From NCBI RefSeq assembly GCF_002234405.1, contig NZ_NMQT01000025.1, forward strand, positions 1 through 64,000: a DNA stretch of 64,000 nt, given 5' to 3'. This document shows positions 61,834 to 64,000 of the stretch, piece after piece (the stretch's first letter is position 1; every line of letters begins with the position of its first letter). The notes below the pieces were generated by a model, which was given only the letters and a program-made list of their open reading frames with translations, made no database searches and was not told where the DNA came from. Source of the stretch: Amycolatopsis thailandensis (GTDB taxonomy: Bacteria > Actinomycetota > Actinomycetes > Mycobacteriales > Pseudonocardiaceae). The position numbers and the translations under genes are program-made.

Positions 61834-62396
61834 CAGGGCAGCTCCCGTTCGAGTGTGGTGCGAAGGTGAGGGGCGATCGCGCGCAGCGGCGCGGTGTCGT
61901 GCAACGTCTTGGCCAGCAGCAAGCCGCCCTCGACGGCGGCGAGGACGACTGTCGCCAGGTGAGCCGCCTTGTCGGTGTTCAGCGCTTCGGCGATCAGGGT
62001 GTGCCAGGAGGTGTAACCGTCGGCGCAGGCCCGGCGGATCTCCTCGCTGTCACCCGACGCGTCGAGCGCGACCGTCGCGAGCGGGCAACCTCGCTGGAAA
62101 TTCGACTCCTCCAAGGACTTCGCGAGCGCGTCGACGACGTTCTCGATGCCCGTGATCACGTCGGGCGAGCTCGCGACGATCGTGCGCAGCTGGTCGCAGA
62201 GCCGATCGGCGGACTGGCGGATGGCCTCGGCGGCCAGCTGTTCCTTGCCGCCGGGGAAGTGGAAGTAGAGCGATCCCTTGGGCGCGCCGACGGCGGCGAC
62301 GAGCTGGTTGAGACCGGTGGCGTGATAACCCTGCTGGTGGAAGAGCTCGGCGGCGGAGTCGAGCATGCGCTGCCGGGTGTCGGTGCGGCGGACCAT
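61833..62396 (-). CDS. TetR-family regulator of the hydrolase pair
   Basis: This 187-residue protein has HTH GYHATGLNQLVAAVGAPKGS followed by LYFHFPGGKEQLAAEAI, and a YxiM/TetR_C_11-like ligand domain (NFQRGCPLATVALDASGDSEE), as in the LmrA/YxaF-type TetR proteins. It heads the operon regulator-hydrolase B-hydrolase A. An operator candidate lies at 62425-62444. Confidence 0.9.
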   Translation of the reverse strand: MVRRTDTRQRMLDSAAELFHQQGYHATGLNQLVAAVGAPKGSLYFHFPGGKEQLAAEAIRQSADRLCDQLRTIVASSPDVITGIENVVDALAKSLEESNFQRGCPLATVALDASGDSEEIRRACADGYTSWHTLIAEALNTDKAAHLATVVLAAVEGGLLLAKTLHDTAPLRAIAPHLRTTLERELP

Positions 62397-62424
62397 GCGA
62401 CCGACTGTAGCTCAAACTATGACG

Positions 62425-62444
62425 ACCGGTCTAGTAAGACTGGT
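62425..62444. promoter_or_regulatory. Putative TetR operator
   Basis: ACCGGTCT-AGTA-AGACTGGT has 8-bp arms with one mismatch, 29 bp upstream of the TetR start. LmrA/YxaF-type regulators are known to bind TAGACC-GGTCTA-like sites, which resembles this sequence. Confidence 0.65.
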
Positions 62445-62482
62445 TTACACAAACCCTCTGTTTTACGAATGTTTGTGTAAAC
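62443..62482. promoter_or_regulatory. Perfect 12-bp inverted repeat upstream of the HTH gene
   Basis: GTTTACACAAAC (62443-62454) and GTTTGTGTAAAC (62471-62482) are exact complements with a 16-bp AT-rich spacer (CCTCTGTTTTACGAAT). Located 38 bp before the HTH-protein start, it probably carries that promoter and an autoregulatory site. The repeat is AT-rich in an otherwise GC-rich region. Confidence 0.7.
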
Positions 62483-62519
62483 TGGGCAGTGAACCGACCG
62501 GCGGCCGAAGGGAGCGGAC

Positions 62520-63221
62520 ATGGTCGACTCGGCCCAGTTGCTCCCGGTCGCGCGGGCGGCGCAGGTTCTGGACATTTCACGAGAGCGCGTCCGCGAACTC
62601 GTGCACGGCGGCAGGCTCGACGCGATTCGGATCGGCCGCGAACTGCTGATCGATGCCCGATCGGTCGAGCATCGGAAGAGCGTGGTGAAGCCCGCTGCCG
62701 GCCGCCCGCTTTCCGCGCGGATGGCCTGGGGATTCTTGTGGTCGCTGAGCGGCTGTCACCCGTCGTGGATCTCGCCGTCCGAGCGGGTCCGGCTCAAGCG
62801 CTACGCGCAGGAACGCGAGCCCGCTCAATGGCCGCGCCTGCTCTCCGGCCGTGCGCGCGTGTACCGCGTCCGGATGCTGGCGGGCCCGCTCGCACGGCTG
62901 CGGGAGGACCCGCATGCTGTCGTCAGCGGCCCGGCCGCCGCTGGTCATTACGGTGCCGATTTGATGGCGGGGGGCGCGGACGAGGAGTTCTACGTGGACG
63001 CCGCCCGTTTCGAGGACCTCGCGCGGTCACGACGGCTTCGACTGGACAGTGCGGAGCCCAACGCGGTGATCCGCGTTCCGGCCCTGTCTGGAGTTCTTCG
63101 TCCGCCGGGATCGGACGGCTACGCGATCCCGGCGGCCGTCGCGGCGGATCTGCTCGATGCCGGGGATGAGCGCTCTGTCCTTGCGGCGCAACAACTTCTC
63201 ACCCTTACAGTAAGCCGGTGA
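62520..63221 (+). CDS. Excisionase-type HTH protein, possibly antitoxin-like
   Basis: This 233-residue protein has an N-terminal MerR/excisionase-like HTH (LPVARAAQVLDISRERVREL, then LDAIRIGRELLIDARSVEHR) and an uncharacterised C-terminal domain (YAQEREPAQWPRLLSGRARV ... YYVDAARFEDLARSRRLRLD-type segment). The layout resembles AbiEi-like antitoxins or regulators, but no toxin gene follows. GAAGGGAG precedes the ATG. The stop TGA is formed at the edge of the family B palindrome; coding-like sequence continues in the same frame after it, so the gene may be truncated. Confidence 0.72.
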   Translation: MVDSAQLLPVARAAQVLDISRERVRELVHGGRLDAIRIGRELLIDARSVEHRKSVVKPAAGRPLSARMAWGFLWSLSGCHPSWISPSERVRLKRYAQEREPAQWPRLLSGRARVYRVRMLAGPLARLREDPHAVVSGPAAAGHYGADLMAGGADEEFYVDAARFEDLARSRRLRLDSAEPNAVIRVPALSGVLRPPGSDGYAIPAAVAADLLDAGDERSVLAAQQLLTLTVSR

Positions 63222-63283
63222 TGTCCCCAATGTGGCATTGGGGACGCTCAATGTCTCCAATGTGGCATTGGGGACATCACCGG
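63215..63283. repeat. Dispersed palindrome, family B copy 3
   Basis: Outer perfect 18-bp arms CCGGTGATGTCCCCAATG (63215-63232) and its complement (63266-63283). Inside are two CCAATG-TGG-CATTGGGG units in direct order, unlike the other copies where the second unit is inverted. It contains the stop codon of the HTH gene. Confidence 0.9.
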
Positions 63284-63356
63284 TTTCGTCGCCTTCGTCC
63301 GCGAGATCCTCGGTGCCGCGTACGCCGAGGCGCTAGACGCCGATCGCGGACGCTGA
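63284..63356 (+). pseudogene. Possible detached 3' end of the HTH gene
   Basis: In the same frame as the HTH gene after the palindrome, the sequence reads about 24 codons, FVAFVREILGAAYAEALDAD and three more, then TGA at 63354. Third positions are nearly all G or C in the first 16 codons, like a real gene, and the peptide would be a plausible amphipathic helix. The last 24 bases overlap the convergent acyl-CoA synthetase gene. This is inference; it may be chance. Confidence 0.4.
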
Positions 63357-64000
63357 ACCGCCGAACTGTTGCCGCAGCTCGCGTTTGAGAAGTTTCCCGG
63401 AAGCGTTCTTCGGCAGTTCGCCGAGGAAGTGCACCGACTTCGGCACCTTGTGCGCCGCCAGTGACTTCTTGGCGAACTCGATCAACTCCGCTTCCTCGAC
63501 GGACTCCTTCGCCACGACCACCGCGGCGATCGCCTCGATCCAGCGTTCGTGCGGCAGGCCGACGACGGCGACCTCGGCGACGGCGGGGTGTGCGTACAGC
63601 GCGTCCTCCACCTCGCGCGACGCGACGAGCACGCCGCCGGTGTTGACGACGTCCTTGATCCGGTCGACCACGAACAGGTAACCCTCCTCGTCCTGGCGCA
63701 CCAGATCGCCGGAGTGGAACCAGCCACCCGTGAAAGCCTCCACCGACTCCTCGGGCTTGCCCCAGTAACCCGTGCATAGCTGGGGAGAGCGGTACACGAC
63801 CTCGCCGAGTTCGCCCGGCGGGAGGTCGTTCATATCGGCGTCCACCACGCGCGTCTCGACGAACAAGACCGGGCGGCCGATGGAATCCGGTCGCGCGTCG
63901 TGCTCTTCGGGGCGCAGCACTGTCGCGAGTGGACCGATCTCCGACTGGCCGAAGCAGTTGTAGAAACCGACCCCCGGCAGCTGTCCGCGGAGTTTGTCCA
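63333..64000 (-). CDS. Acyl-CoA synthetase (AMP-binding), C-terminal part
   Basis: This is the last 222 residues of an ANL-superfamily ligase whose start is beyond the window. It shows FYNCFGQSEIGP (the A5-type motif normally written YGxTE), GELGEVVYRSPQLCTGYWGKPE, FHSGDLVRQDEEGYLFVVDR (A7-A8), KDVVNTGGVLVASREVEDAL and the catalytic lysine in PKNASGKLLKREL (A10). It would adenylate and thioesterify a fatty or aromatic acid to CoA. The chain specificity is not readable from this part. Confidence 0.9.
   Translation of the reverse strand, partial: DKLRGQLPGVGFYNCFGQSEIGPLATVLRPEEHDARPDSIGRPVLFVETRVVDADMNDLPPGELGEVVYRSPQLCTGYWGKPEESVEAFTGGWFHSGDLVRQDEEGYLFVVDRIKDVVNTGGVLVASREVEDALYAHPAVAEVAVVGLPHERWIEAIAAVVVAKESVEEAELIEFAKKSLAAHKVPKSVHFLGELPKNASGKLLKRELRQQFGGSASAIGV

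Noticed and set aside
62520-63356. Complete toxin-antitoxin module
   Set aside because: Only an antitoxin-like HTH protein is present; the short downstream peptide is too small for a toxin and shares the HTH frame.

Overview
The window is high-GC, gene-dense actinobacterial DNA. Many genes start with GTG, and ATGA or GTGA stop/start overlaps are common. SepH (a DUF3071 cell-division protein), a Cvn 'conservon', a DUF2537 protein, an EphD-type hydrolase/SDR fusion, an HtaA heme-binding surface protein with a LAxTG sortase signal, DtxR/IdeR-type iron boxes and a urease operon without ureE all point to a filamentous actinomycete of the Pseudonocardiaceae. Amycolatopsis is my best guess; this is inference from gene content, not a database result. 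I see no prophage, IS element, CRISPR array, rRNA or tRNA.

Layout. 0-5 kb: end of a purine permease, a MarR/MFS efflux pair, small unknown genes and an SDR. 5.2-16.7 kb: an iron/heme region. It holds an iron box with a possible small RNA, an arylamine N-acetyltransferase, superoxide dismutase, a secreted neocarzinostatin-fold protein divergent from the heme uptake operon hmuTUV plus two surface proteins, heme oxygenase, a TetR regulator and a glutamate-cysteine ligase family enzyme. 16.9-20.5 kb: an rRNA/tRNA methyltransferase, DUF2537, membrane proteins and sepH. 20.6-26.7 kb: an OmpR-type two-component system, a 670-bp block of repeats, and a lipoprotein/adaptor/ATPase/permease efflux set. 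26.8-30 kb: a GT87 mannosyltransferase, serC and two small genes. 30-34.9 kb: a five-gene overlapping operon (ABC ATPase, permease, sensor kinase, LuxR regulator, serine hydrolase). 35-40.9 kb: TetR/MFS, ephD/TetR with a clear operator, and citrate synthase. 41.2-45.6 kb: ureABCFGD. 45.7-47.5 kb: a secreted lipase and a TetR regulator. 47.5-54.4 kb: a conservon (cvnA-D) directly coupled to a NitT/TauT-type ABC transporter. 54.7-64 kb: a secreted small protein, pdxH, an MFS transporter, a lipoprotein, an amino-acid permease, a pair of metallo-beta-lactamase-fold hydrolases with a TetR regulator, an HTH protein, and the 3' end of an acyl-CoA synthetase.

The most unusual signal is not a gene. 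At least four families of dispersed, near-perfect intergenic palindromes recur at gene 3' ends, ten copies in all plus several single ones. Copies in a family share the stem sequence at unrelated loci. Several supply the stop codon of the upstream gene, one is translated as the C-terminus of a glycosyltransferase, and one appears to have split the end of an HTH gene. They look like terminators that have moved. The second strong candidate is an iron-box-controlled short transcript (about 5275-5361) ending in a hairpin, resembling an iron-responsive small RNA.
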